Assembly: GCA_002179805.1 (NCBI GenBank)
Contig: NAVB01000008.1
Span: forward strand, 1-64,000
Source: Acanthamoeba lenticulata
Lineage: Eukaryota > Discosea > Longamoebia > Acanthamoebidae
Length of the DNA: 64,000 nucleotides
Direction: 5' to 3'
Every line of letters begins with the position of its first letter. Position 1 is the first letter of the stretch. Of the stretch, positions 1-11,124 are shown piece after piece. The notes under the pieces were generated by a model. The model saw only the letters and a list, made by a program, of their open reading frames with translations, was not told where the DNA came from and ran no database searches. The translations under genes and the position numbers were made by a program.

Positions 1-149
1 AAAAAAAAAAAAAGTCGAATCGCGACTTCAAGGCAAAGAAAAGTCGACCGCAGTCGCAAGGAAAGGAAGGCAAGGAAAAGAAAGGAACTTCCTTTCCCTC
101 GAGCAAGAGAGTACCGAAGACAAGGAAAAGAAGACCGCAGCCGCGGTAG
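1..149 (+). CDS. C-terminal end of a lysine-rich protein (partial)
   Basis: An open frame read from base 15 runs to a TAG at 147-149. Its product is very rich in Lys, Arg and Ser. The frame continues upstream as lysine codons from the leading A-run, so the gene would start outside the window. It would converge with the BTB gene that ends at 220, which leaves a 70-base gap holding an AATACA-like stretch. No domain is recognisable. The A-run at the very edge could also be a homopolymer tract in non-coding DNA, so this is only a tentative call. Confidence 0.35.
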   Translation, partial: KKKKSNRDFKAKKSRPQSQGKEGKEKKGTSFPSSKRVPKTRKRRPQPR

Positions 150-219
150 CGACGCGAAGGCGTGCTCCTCGAAGAGAATGACTAGCGCTTCACCAAAACA
201 AAATACATTTTTAAAGCTC

Positions 220-3200
220 TTAGAGGGAGAGCTGCTCCGTCGACGCCGTGGATGGTCGTCGCGAGTCGTCCATCGTGGTTGACTCCTCGTCGTCCTCTCC
301 CGTGAAGCCAACGCACTTGTCCCCAAACGAACGATGTATGCGGTCCAGCTGCGAGAGGACAAAGCTGTGCACGCGCTCGGCCAGTTGGTCCATCTTGCGC
401 GTCCCTGTATGTCCTGAAGGCGACATGTCAGCGTCGGGAGGACAAAGCGCTACAACCGTTTCTGCAATACACGTACCGACAGCGAGGAAGTGGGTGTAGG
501 TGAGCTCAAGGGGCCGCGAGGAGTCGCCATAGGGGCTCAGCGACTGCACACGTAGGATCGGCGCCTCGTCGGGGAAGTAGGGCGTGAATGAAACTGCACA
601 TGCACACAGCAAACACAACGTCAGGCCACGTCCGCCTTCGAGCCTCTGACATGATAATGTCGAACGCGCGGGCGTGGCGAGCCACGTACTCGAGAGGAGG
701 AAGAGGAACGAGCCGTCGACGTGGAAGGTGATCTTGCGGTAGTCCTGGTCGCACTCGAGCGGGCTGCCAAAGAGCTTGGCGGCGCTCTGGCAGAACTCCT
801 TGCGGGGCAGGATCGAGACATAGTCGAGCAGGTTGTAGAACTCGCACTCGAGCGTGAGCTCCTTGCGGTCGCAGGCGGCCTCGGGCCACACCATGGCGCC
901 CGTCCGGAGGAAGTTGAGGATGAGCCGGAAGTGCTTGGGGTCGCGGTCGATGAAGTAGCCGCGATCCTGCTGCTCCGGCGGCAGCGAGCAAAAATGGTGC
1001 GACGTGAAGATGAGGCTCAGCGTGCAGTTGGGATACTTGCGCAGCGTCTCCATCGACGTGAAGAAGATCTCGCCGCCAATGTTGAGCTTCACCTGCTTGT
1101 TGGGCGTGATGAACTGCGATGCCATCCGCTGGTGCGACTCCCACAGTAGCCGCTCGAGCTCGAGCTTCTGCTTCTCCTCATGCAGGCGCGCGAGCTCGAT
1201 CTTGAGGATCTCGTTCACGGCCTCCGTCTTGGCCAGCCGGTCGATCTTGTCGGTCTCCATATTCTGTAAAAATAAAAATAAACATAAAATAAATAAAAAT
1301 AAAAATAAACAATAATAAGAATCATTTTTCAAATATATTTGAAAAAAGAAATAATAAAATAAATAAGTTCTGACGACAAACGCACCGAGCCCGAGTCGCC
1401 CAGGAGCGCCAAGCGTGTGGAACACGAGCCCCCGGACGACGACAGCTGGCTGCGGCACGACTTGGTCTGTCCCACGCGCACCACAATTATAGACACAAAA
1501 TCAGAATCAAATAATGGATTTGTTCATCTCTTGGGGGAGATAAGTGTACCCTGGTGAGGGAATAATCGGTCTTGTCCTCAAGCGACTCGGTGTCGTCTAA
1601 AGAACGAAGAAGATTAAAAATGAATAAATAAATCATTCGAATAAATTGCAAAAAATGAGTAGAAGGCGCACCAGAGCCTGAGTTTTGCGCACGGGCGCGC
1701 GAAGAGCTTCGGCGCCGCCGTCGGGAGGGTGACTTGCTGCCGGACTGTTCCTCCCGCGATTGGCGGATGTGGTCCTTGTTCTCCTTCTTGCCCTTCTTGC
1801 TGCTCGCCTGCTTCTCCTTCTTCTGCTTCTTGGTGGAGCTCGATGAGGCGGCACGTGTGGGCGAGCCGTCGCGCGATCGTCCGCGGTCGCTGCTGTTGCT
1901 GGTCTTCTTCTCGGCCGTCCGGCCGCGCCGTCGGAAGAAGCGGGACGCCATCGTCTCCGTGTCCTTCTCCACCTCGACTTCGGTCTCGTGCTCAGACTCG
2001 GAGTAATAGTCCGTCGTCGCGTGCTCCGCTCCATAGTCCCCACTTTTGTTTACCGCCAAAGAACGAGAACGAAAAAGACGAAAAAAAGTCAGAAAAGCGA
2101 AGAAAGAACGAAAAGAGGCGGCGGGGGGGGGGAGAGATGAGGACACAACGTACACTGGGATGGTATCGCCGATGAGGGAGCCGTCCGGCGAGGAATTGGT
2201 GCTGTTGTAGGAGAAGATGAAGGGCCGCTTGGTGCCGCTGCTGCCGCTCGAGAGAGGCGACCTCTTCCGCACAATGAACGGCGAAGCCGCGCTGGTCGCG
2301 CTCGGCGTCGTATACGACGACGACGACGTGAGCGATGTCGAAGCGGCCGCGGAGGGGGACGTCGACGTCTGCGTGTGGAAGCAGAAGGACCCCACCGTCG
2401 AGCCCAGCGTCGAGGAGGCCAACGAGGCATCGCACGCCGCCGCGGTCGTCGCGGGCATCAGGGCCAGGGGCGAGGTCTTGGGGATGATGCTCGCCGTGGC
2501 CATCGTCGTCGACGCCGTCGTCGTCGTCGCAGTTGCGGCGACGATCGTCGACTTGCTGCTGGCCGACTTGTTCTTCATCTTGGGCAGAGACGACGACGAG
2601 AGGCTCTTGTTACGGAAGGCCGTGAAGGCCAGCGAGTACTTGGGCCGCCTGCGCTTGACCGGCTCGGTTGACTGCTGTTGATCGTGGTCGTCCCCGCGCC
2701 CGCTCCGCTCGCGCTCGCGCCGTGCGCGCGCCTTCTCCTCCTTCTCGCGCTCCTTGCGGGCCTTGCGCTCGCTGGCCTTGTCGTCTTTGGACGGACGCCG
2801 CTCGCGCTGGAACTTGGCCGACGTGTTGGGCGACGACGAGGTCCCCGTGGTGGTGCTCTGGCGTCGGCACTCGACGGCCGACGAGGACGACGTGAGGAAG
2901 GCGTGCGAGGCCGTCGTGTCCTTGTCCTCCGACTTGCGCAGCTTGCTGCTGTTGGCCCGCCTGCGGCCGGGCGTGATGCTGACCGCGGCGGCGCCGCAGC
3001 GATCACGGTCACGCCTGTCCCGGCCCTCGTTCTCGCTGTCGGCCTTCTTGCTGCCGCCGGCAGCCTTTTTCTTAGCGGCCTTGTTGAGCTTCTTCAGCTC
3101 CTTCTCGCGCTCCTTCTCGCGCTTGCGCTGCTCCTTCTCGCGCTCCTTGGCGTCGCGGCTCGACATCCACGGCTGCTGCTGCTGTTGCGGCGCCTCACGG

Positions 3201-4426
3201 TGCTGGGAATGAAGCTGGAGGAGGTGACGCCCGTCGCGCAAGAGTTCGACGCGCTTGCTGCTCTCGCTGCCGCTGCCCCACTCCTCCTCGGAGAGGACCT
3301 CGGAGAGCGCGAGCTCGCGCCGCTTGAGCTCCTCCAGCGTGAGGACCTCGCCCACGCTGTGCAGGCCCTGCGAGAGGGCGCCCGACGACACCTTGACGTT
3401 GCCGGTCAAGGCCGAGTTGGAGGCCATCGACGTCGAGGCGGGATCGCTCGAGCACAGCGAGTCGGTCGAGCGCGACTTGCCTCCCGAGGACGACACGGCC
3501 GCGGCGTCGAGGGTGGCCATGTCCAGCTGGCACGAGGATGACATGGTCATGACGGACGACGTCGTGATGGACGAGAAGGACGACGACAGGTCCCCAGTGG
3601 GCGAGAACGAGCCCGACAGCTGCTCGGCGCCGAGCAAAAAGGACAGCATGTGCGGCGGCGGGGACGAGGCCGTGGTCGACAGCAGCGCGCCGGTGTTGCG
3701 GCCGCCATGGAACAGCATCGGCGACGGCCCGCCCGCGGTGGTGACGTCGGCAGCGGCCACCGACGATGAAGTCGACGACGAGGTCGACAGCGGAGGCGGG
3801 GCCATGTGGAGGCTGCTGTAGTGCGTGCTGAGGTAGGACGCCGTCGCCGCCGAGGCCAGGTTGAGCGCCGACGGCCGCATCGAGACGGTCGACGACTGCG
3901 ACGCGTAGAGGAGGCCGTCGCAGCTGCCGCTCAGGGTCGTCGTCGCCGTACTACTGCTGCTGCTCGTGCTTGTGCTTGTGGTGCTGCTGTGGCCGCCGCC
4001 GCTGCTGTTGGCGGTAAACATGAACCCGCCGGCAGCGGTGGCAACGCCGGGCGTGAAGTAGGCGCTGCCGCGCGCGCTGGTGTCGCCGTCCCCGATCTCG
4101 TAGGTGCTGCAATCGGTCATCCCACGCTCGCGCATCTCCGGCGTGCCGCACAGCTCGAGGAGGCCTCCGCCGAACCGACCATGGTCCGCCGCCGAGGTCA
4201 CGGTCACGGCCACGGCCGTGGCCAGGTGAATTCCCTGCTCGCTCTGCTCGTTCTCGTCATCCTCAAGCTCGTCATGTACATCGAGGTTTGCCCATTTCTT
4301 GCTGCCGCCACTGCCCTTGCGCGGCGTCTGGCGCTCGCTGACGTGGCTGCCCGTCAGGCTCTCCGCCCGCCTGGCGCCGAAGACGGACGCGGGCAAAGGA
4401 GGCACGGAGACTGCCAATGTCGCCAT
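220..4426 (-). CDS. Large Ser-rich protein with C-terminal KCTD-like BTB/T1 domain
   Basis: Several exons join in frame into one protein. The first ~900 residues are low-complexity: Ser/Thr/Ala-rich, then basic Lys/Arg/Glu stretches and SR-like runs. Splices at 1671/1596 (75-base intron), 1549/1466 (83) and 1385/1263 (122) keep phase. They lead into a coiled stretch (starting METDKIDRL at 1260) and a BTB/T1 fold beginning VKLNIGGEIFFTS, with FIDRDPKHFRLILNFLRTG, the hallmark of KCTD/potassium-channel tetramerisation domains. The C-terminus has two more in-frame introns near 590-690 and 410-470, and one lies near 2045-2160. KCTD-type domains usually oligomerise and often act as Cullin-3 adaptors; that role is inferred. 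The frame stays open upstream of the chosen ATG to an acceptor near 4480, so a further 5' exon is possible. If the 27-codon exon at 1386-1466 is not used, the BTB part could be a separate gene. Confidence 0.7.
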
Positions 4427-5836
4427 CGCCTCGCCGGGCCCGCTGTCCGAGTTGCGCTCGCCTCCCGTCCTGAAAGCTGTAACAAAGTTTATAATTTTAA
4501 CGATTAATTATTATTCAATAGAAACTATTTTTACAGGTTTTCTACTTGCAAAATTATTCTATTAATAATTGAAAAAAGTTCTTAAAAATGGAAGAAGTGG
4601 CAGCTTGAGTACTGGGAAGGGTAAGAGGTGTAGAAGGGTGATAGATGCAAATGCAATCGAAATGCACGCAGAGGCAACGAAAAACAACGTAGGTGCACCA
4701 ACACAAAGGTTAAACGTGGTTACCACCGAGCGCCACGTGCAATAAACAATTAACAATAATTATTATTAGGAGAGAAAGAGAGAAAAACAAAGAAATTACG
4801 GGAATTCCCTTCTCCGGCGCGATGAAGACGCCAACCAGGGAGGGGGAACAAGGTACCGGAATAAAGGGCCCGCGCTCGAGGCCTTGGCGAAATTGATCTG
4901 TTCGAGCTGCTGAGTTGGTGGTTGCTGTCTGTGCAAGCTTGTCCGCGCCCGCTCGCGGGTTCGTCGCCGTAAACGGAGACAGCAGCACCTGGTCCGCGTG
5001 TGGTGCGCTGGTGCTGTGTTGGGTTGTGCTTGCTTCTGCGCTGTTTTCTTCGCCTCTATCTGACCTGGGCGTTCGACTTCAAGCCGGGTCTTGCTTGCTG
5101 GGCTTCTTCCTTGGCGCGGCGCGGCTGGTTCAGAAAAACTTGGAGCAAAGGCGTGCGCCTTGCGCCGAGGCTGGCTGTGGTTGGTTGGGTGCTGCGGAGA
5201 AATGCCGCAAGTGGGCAGTAATTCTGGTTTTAGCGAGGCGTTCGCGTGTCACACCAACACCAAAATAAAAGGGCTATTGTTGTGGCTCTAAATCTATAAG
5301 CTGCTGCTTGTGGTTGGACGTGACTTTGCTGCTGCCTAACACAGGCTCGTTACTTTCAGACTCTACGTGCGTGGAACGGGCACAAGAAGAAAAGTTGGGA
5401 AGAGGAAGAAGTGGGCGAGGCGCGTGGCTTTATCGAGGCAGAAGATGCGGTTTTTCTGGAGGGAGCACAAACTGCAAAGGGGGGAGAGGAGGAGCGACTG
5501 CTGTGGGCGATGCGGGGCGTAAAACGAGCAATGGCCTCCCCGAACGCAAAACCTTCGCCTAGGCATCACTCGCAAACCGCAAGCTGAAACCGGGATTCGA
5601 CCCTACACACACTTGCCTTGTGGGGGAAGTGCCCCAAGATGGAGGCATTTCTGCACCAACGAAACCCGGATTATGCCAGACATGAAGCTGTTTTATTCTT
5701 GGCCTCGTACGTTGACCATCCCCAGCAACCACCAGAAGACGTGTTGCTCGTCACCCCAGCTGGTGCAGATGAGGGCAAGCCTTGATGCGCCGAACGAGAC
5801 ACGTGGGGCGGTCACACATCAAGAGAAGAGAGATGC
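4427..5836. other. Intergenic region, no convincing gene
   Basis: This lies between the 5' end of the BTB gene and the 3' end of the MFS transporter gene, both on the minus strand. Bases 4480-4800 are AT-rich and look like a 5' intron of the BTB gene, with a minus-strand acceptor TTGTTACAG near 4480. Bases 4800-5830 are of mixed composition with short open frames on both strands that resemble no family. It may hold the promoter and untranslated exons of the BTB gene and the 3' UTR of the transporter. Confidence 0.5.
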
Positions 5837-8440
5837 TCAGATGGCGGTGGTTCCCAGGGTGGACAGGTTGCCAGAGGGGAAGCGCAAGGCCGGATCTTCG
5901 TCGTCAACTTCGTCATCATCGGGCAGCGATGCGTCCTCGTCCCGCGTGACCGGCGGCGCCACTTCCTCGAGCGACTTGCCCTGGAATTGTGCGCGCGTGC
6001 GTGTGTGTTGTTTTCCACCAAAGTAAAGTGAGCCCCAAAGGTAAAAGGCGTCGGTAAGTGGAGCCTCCGTGCAGCAGGACGGCAGCCGCGACCACGCACA
6101 CACAAAATGCAGCCAATAGGAACGGGTTAAAGTGATTATAGTTTCAACGTACCTCGGCATTGACGCCCAAAAAGAGGACGACGATGGCGGCAATCATCAT
6201 GAGGCCCGCGCCCACGAGATATCCATAGAACAGGTGCCACCGGTCCTGCGAGGAGACCAGCGAGCCAAAGAGGGTCGGGCCCACCAGGCCTGGATTGTCG
6301 TGCCGCCCCCGCGCGCCAACAGCACCGCACGCAAACACGACCACGAGACGACGACCACCTGGTCAGTCCGGCTGCGAGAAAGGCAAAATGGGGCGAGAGC
6401 CACACGAACCGCCAACGCCGGTGCCCAGCGAATAGAAGATGGCGATCGACATGGCGCGGATCTCGAGCGGGAACACCTGTTAACATGTTTGGTGACATAA
6501 ACACAAGTAGTTGTTGATCATGAAGCCAGACAGACCACACCAACTATCCTACAGGCCACAAAAAGCCGAGGAAGGATGGAGAGGAACCTCGGCAATGGTG
6601 AGGTAGGCCGACGAGGAGCCAGCCGAAGAGAAGAAGAAAATGATCGACCAGCAGATGGTTTGCGTCACGGAGGTGAGCCAGTGCTGCGTGAACGCCACGC
6701 CCGTGATGATCTGTTTGTTTTTGTTTTTGTTTTTTTTATGTTAGTTTTTTCTTCTCTGTGTAGCAATTCTTGGAAGTAGAGAACGCACCAGAAGGATGGC
6801 GGACACCATGTAGGTGATGAAGATCATGGGCTTGCGGCCCACCGTGTCAAACAGTCGGCCGATGGTGACCGAGCCCAGGAAGTTGCCCAGCGCGAACGGG
6901 ATGAGGAAGTAGCCGATGTCGGCCGAATCCACGCCGTAAAAGTCTGTCAAGATCAGCGCATACGTGAAGAAGATCGCCTGCGCACCCAAACAATCATCTT
7001 CAGACCACCGTGCACAACAACACCACAAACAAGCGATGTTGGCGCGAGATACGCACGTTGTAGAAAAAGGCTTGCGAGATCATCTGTGATGGCACCGGCC
7101 GGAGGTCAGTCCCAAGTCTCGTGAGGCCACATGAGGAAGAGGACGGGGAGGATGAGGTCGTACGAGGGCGAGGCTGAGGAAAGCGCGGGAGAGGTAGTTG
7201 CGGAAGATCTCGTTGACGATCTGCGAGAGGCTCAGGCCGCCCACTTTGAGGGTGATCACGTGGCTGGGCGTCTCGAGGATGATTCCCTTCTGCTGTTCGA
7301 TGTTGGCCTCGAGCCGCTGCACGATGGCCTCGGCCTCGTCCAGCCGGTTGTGGGTCATGAGCCACCGCGGGCTCTCGGGCAGGAAGAGGCGGGTGGCGAT
7401 GATGAACAGGCAGATGGCGGCGCCGATGGCGAACGGCAGGCGCCACCCTATGTTGGTCGGGATGATCTCCTCGTCGAGGAAGATGAGCGACGCCGACGCC
7501 CCGATGGCCGCGCCCATCCAGTAGGAGCCGTTGATGGCGAGGTCGACGATGCCACGCACGCGCGCCGGGATAAACTCGTTGATGGCGCTGTTCATGGCGC
7601 TGTACTCGCCGCCGATGCCGATTCCGGTGAAGAAGTTGAAGACGAGGAAGCTGTAGTAGTCCCACGAGAAGGCTGTGGCGAAGCTGGCGCACAGGATGAT
7701 GGCCGGCGTCACCACGAAGAACTTCTTGCGGCCGTATTTGTCTGCACACACACAGGACGATGATGAACAAGATGTCGTCAGCGACGCTGGGAACGGCCTT
7801 TAGCTCGCAGACGAGGAGGGGCGGCCTACCGGCCAAGTAGCCAAAGAGGAGCGAGCCGAGCACGGCGCCGGCGATGTAGACGGTCCCGATGATGCCCACC
7901 TGTTGTGACGAGATGCCCAGCGCCGCTGTTGTGTGCGCCGACATGTGAGGCAGGCTAGAGCGGAGTGGGCAGGCAAAGAATGACGACGTACACTTTTTCT
8001 TGAGAGTGTCGCCGATGATGCCGACGGTGGTGACCTCGAGCCCGTCAAGGACCCACGAGATGCCCAGGGCCAGGCACACAAGCCAATGCCACCGACTCCA
8101 CGGCAGTCGGTCCATCCGCGCTGGGATGTTGGTTCGCACGTGGAAGCCAGCGCGGGGCAGTTGTGGAAAGGCGTCGACGTCCTGCGCCGCCGAAGAAGCC
8201 GGCCAATGTGTAAAGGCGAAGAAAAGAAGAAGATAGAAAGAGGCCAGGACGTACCTCAATGGCGCCGTGGGGGTGAGGGGCGCCTGAGCCTAGCAGAAGG
8301 TCGTCCGAGGGGATGACTCCCGCAGCCGCTTGTCGCGCGCGGGCGTCGTCTGTCGCGGCTTGACTTGAAAAGCCGTCATCGGAGCTGTTCACGCTCAGGG
8401 CGGCCCACTTGTGGTCTTCCTTCCAGTTGTCAGAAGACAT
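5837..8440 (-). CDS. MFS transporter (sugar/metabolite:H+ symporter type)
   Basis: This is a 12-helix major facilitator in about eight exons. A soluble N-terminus (MSSDNWKEDHKW) is followed by helix 1 with WHWLVCLALGISWVLDGLEV. Then come GIIGTVYIAGAVLGSLLFGY and the A-motif DKYGRKKFF, and PESPRWL after helix 6, the signature of the sugar-transporter/metabolite symporter branch. The second half repeats with FDTVGRKPMIFITYM. The C-terminal tail is acidic and Ser-rich. The start ATG at 8438-8440 precedes an exon ending with a GTACGT donor near 8254, and the stop is TGA at 5837-5839. It should act in the plasma or an internal membrane. The substrate cannot be read from sequence; sugar, carboxylate or SV2-like substrates all fit. 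Confidence 0.85.
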
Positions 8441-8895
8441 GGCTAGCAGAAGTTGACCGAAAGCAGTGAATCAACTGTCTTGAGCAAGAGCACTACAATT
8501 TAGCGCTCTGACTGCAACCTCTCTATCTAGATAGGGAGTCAACGTACGTTAGTGCAGTTGTTTTTGTTGGATCTTATGAAGGAAATCTAAATGCAACGCA
8601 ATGTGCGTTCTCTGGCAGAAGGTGACTTTGGTGTGGCTTCCAAACCGGTTTCTGAAGCTTCACGTCCAGCGAAAGGCACGGGCGTTTCGCCAGCAACAAG
8701 CCATGACGGGAACATCGCCACCACGAGCAGGGCAGGTGCGCCCTCGCGTCTCCTCCTCTTCGTTCCTGCTGAAATTTCGTTCTTAACATCGAAAAATGCG
8801 GCCTATTTTATGTATTTTATTTTACAATAATGTGAATAAAGAACGCATTTAAAAACCAAAATCCAAATTTTATTTGTTTTATTGTGTGGCACAGC
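8441..8895. promoter_or_regulatory. Intergenic: MFS promoter side and U2AF65 3' end
   Basis: Both flanking genes are on the minus strand, so this stretch holds the 3' UTR of U2AF65 (AT-rich near 8800-8885, with TTTATTGT/AATAAA-like elements) and the upstream region of the MFS gene. No specific factor site or ORF is supported. Confidence 0.4.
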
Positions 8896-10994
8896 TCAGT
8901 GTTGGGAGAAGTCACGGTTCTCGTACTCGTCCTCGTCGAAGTAGCACGTGAGCACGACGTGGCCGTTGAACTTGCGCCCCGCAAGGTTGATCTGCGCCCG
9001 CGACGCGTCCTCCGTGTCGGCAAACTCGACAAAAACCTGTTTGTGCGAGGAAGTAAACGTCAACGTAAGCAGGGGCAACAACAAAGCGTGACGCCATATG
9101 AACAGGTGGCGAAGGCTGAAGAAGAAGATAGCGTACCCGGCCGAGGCCGTCGACCTTGACGTTGGGATCGATCTTGCCGTCCTCGGTGAGGGCGGGGCGC
9201 GGAATGGTGACCGAGATGACGTTGCCGTACTTCTCGCACTCCTCCTGCACGTCCTCGATGATGTCTTGATGGTTCTCGTCCGACACCAGCTCCTCGGGCG
9301 TCACTAGGTTGAGCAGCTGCAGCACGCGCGTCTCACCTTGCGCTGTGGTTGACATGAATGTTAGCTGTTGCTTTTTCATCATCATCCCTACGGAACCGGG
9401 CGTGGAGTCGGCGGGCGAGAACAAAGGCGACGCACGTTGGCCGAGAGCAAAGACGCCGGCAAGGAGATTGGCGGCCGGGACGTGGAGGTTGAGGATGCTG
9501 GCCGGGGTGGGCGCGCCGAGGGAGCCCGGCGAGAGCGGGGCGATGACGCCGGGCAGGAGCGGGCTGGCGCCGACAAAGCCCTCGCGCTTGCCCTCGGTAG
9601 CGCGCTGGACGAGGAGATTCTTGTCGCCCAGCTTCATGCCATTGAGGCCCTGGCACGCGCGGTCGGTGACCGAGGCGTCGAGGTACTCAAAGAATGCATA
9701 GCCCTTGGAGTTGCCCGTAGTGGCGTCCTTGACCAGGTTAAAGGCCTTGAGCGGGCCGAACGTGGTCAGGAGCTCCTTGACCTGCAATTCGTTCAAGTAA
9801 GACGGCAGGCCGCCGATGAAGATCTTGTTGGGCGAGTCGGGCACGTTGGTCGACACGATGCCCGGAATGTGCACACCGGGCGCTCCTCCCGCGCCGGCGC
9901 CCTCAGCCGGGATCTGGGCCGCGGGCGGCGGAACGTAGTCCTTGGGCCGCCGCACCTTGAGCGAGATGCCGTTCATGGTCACGCCGTCGAGGGCCATGCC
10001 CGCCGTGGCCTCGTCGATCGTCGAGAACTCGATAAAGGAGAAGCTGCGGTCGGGATTGAGCTGCGACGACACCACCGGGAGGTGGTCCGGCTTGGACAAG
10101 TTGGCATCAGCCATGGCCTTGTTGAAGAACTCGACCAGATCTTGCTGTGAATTGGCACATCACAAGTCAGCTTATGAGACCAACGTGGTGCTGAAGAAGA
10201 AGAAGAGGGAGGCGTACGTCACTGACGCCGGCTGGGATGTTGCCGACGTAGAGGCGGCGCGCCTGTCGGTTGATCTGCGCGGCCTGCTGGGCTGACTGCT
10301 GTGAGGCCAGGGCCAGAGCCGGCGCGCCGGGCAGGAGGCCGGGCAGCGCGCCCAGCTGGGGAATGCCAGGCATGGGGAGGCCGCCGGGCAGGACGCCAGG
10401 CAGACCGCCCAGCTTGAGCGCGCCCAGGCCTGCGCCGCCGGTGGCCATGGCGAGCTGGGCAAGCTGGGCCGGGTTGCTGCCATCAAATCCAGGGGGCGGC
10501 TGATCCCAGGCGCTCTTTTCTGACCTCCTCCTGTGCAGCACAGTGCCGACGTAACAGGTGACAAAATTAAGTTGAATGAAATTGGGAACGCGCATTTCGT
10601 GGTGGGGGGTGTACCTGCGGCGAGGGGAGGGAGAGCCTGAGCGACGAGATCGGCGCGATGATCGATCTCGAGAGCGTGAGCGAGACCGTCGGCTGCTGCG
10701 ACCAGAAGACCGCGAACGTGACCGTGAACGCTTCCTGCTGCTGGAACTCTCCTTGCGGCGAGAGGAACGGTCGCGATCGCGATCGCGGTCCTTGTCCTTG
10801 CTGTCTTTATCTCTTCTTGAAGAAGATGAGGATCGATCCTTGTCGCTGCGGTCGCGATCGCCATCTTTATCTCGCCCACGGTCTCGGTCTCGATCACGGT
10901 CCCTATCACGCCTCGATGATGAGGACGAGGAAGAGTCACGCCTCCGCTCTGTCTCCTCCGCAGGCGGCAGATTTGTAGCTTGACCCTCCTCCAT
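8896..10994 (-). CDS. U2AF2: Splicing factor U2AF large subunit (U2AF65)
   Basis: This subunit binds the polypyrimidine tract at 3' splice sites. The order of parts is that of the family. An N-terminal RS/RD-rich domain (about residues 10-125, runs of SRRDRDRD) comes first, then a Gly/Leu/Pro-rich linker and RRM1 (RNP2 RRLYVGNIP, RNP1 RSFSFIEF). RRM2 (RNP2 NKIFIGGLP, RNP1 KGYAFFEY) and a C-terminal UHM (LLNLVTPEEL ... VFVEFADTEDA ... GRKFNGHVVLTCYFDEDEY) follow. The UHM keeps the R-x-F loop (RKF) that grips SF1/SF3b ligands. The start is MEEGQATNL at 10994 and the stop TGA at 8896-8898. There are about six introns. The pyrimidine-rich 3' intron ends in this window are the kind of site this protein reads. 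Confidence 0.93.
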
Positions 10995-11124
10995 CTCTTG
11001 GGGTGCCTTCTTGACAAGAAAATGGAAGTCCAGAACAAATCGAAATCTTTTCAGGCTCGCGGTGAGCCTTTTCTTTTCTTTTTCGTGCTGCTCTGGTCGA
11101 CAAGACGACACCAAGGTGTCCCGC

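Noticed and set aside
2678..3541. 287-codon Leu/Ala/Arg-rich open frame on the + strand
   Set aside because: It is antisense to the Ser-rich BTB gene. The Leu runs are reverse complements of Lys/Glu-rich coding repeats.
4710..4988. Minus-strand frame upstream of the BTB gene as a 5' exon
   Set aside because: It has no ATG in frame, and its best donor is in a phase that does not match the acceptor near 4480.
5590..5625. tRNA-like T-arm sequence GGATTCGACCC
   Set aside because: The stem bases do not pair with a seven-base loop in the right register on either strand, and no acceptor or anticodon arm could be found around it.
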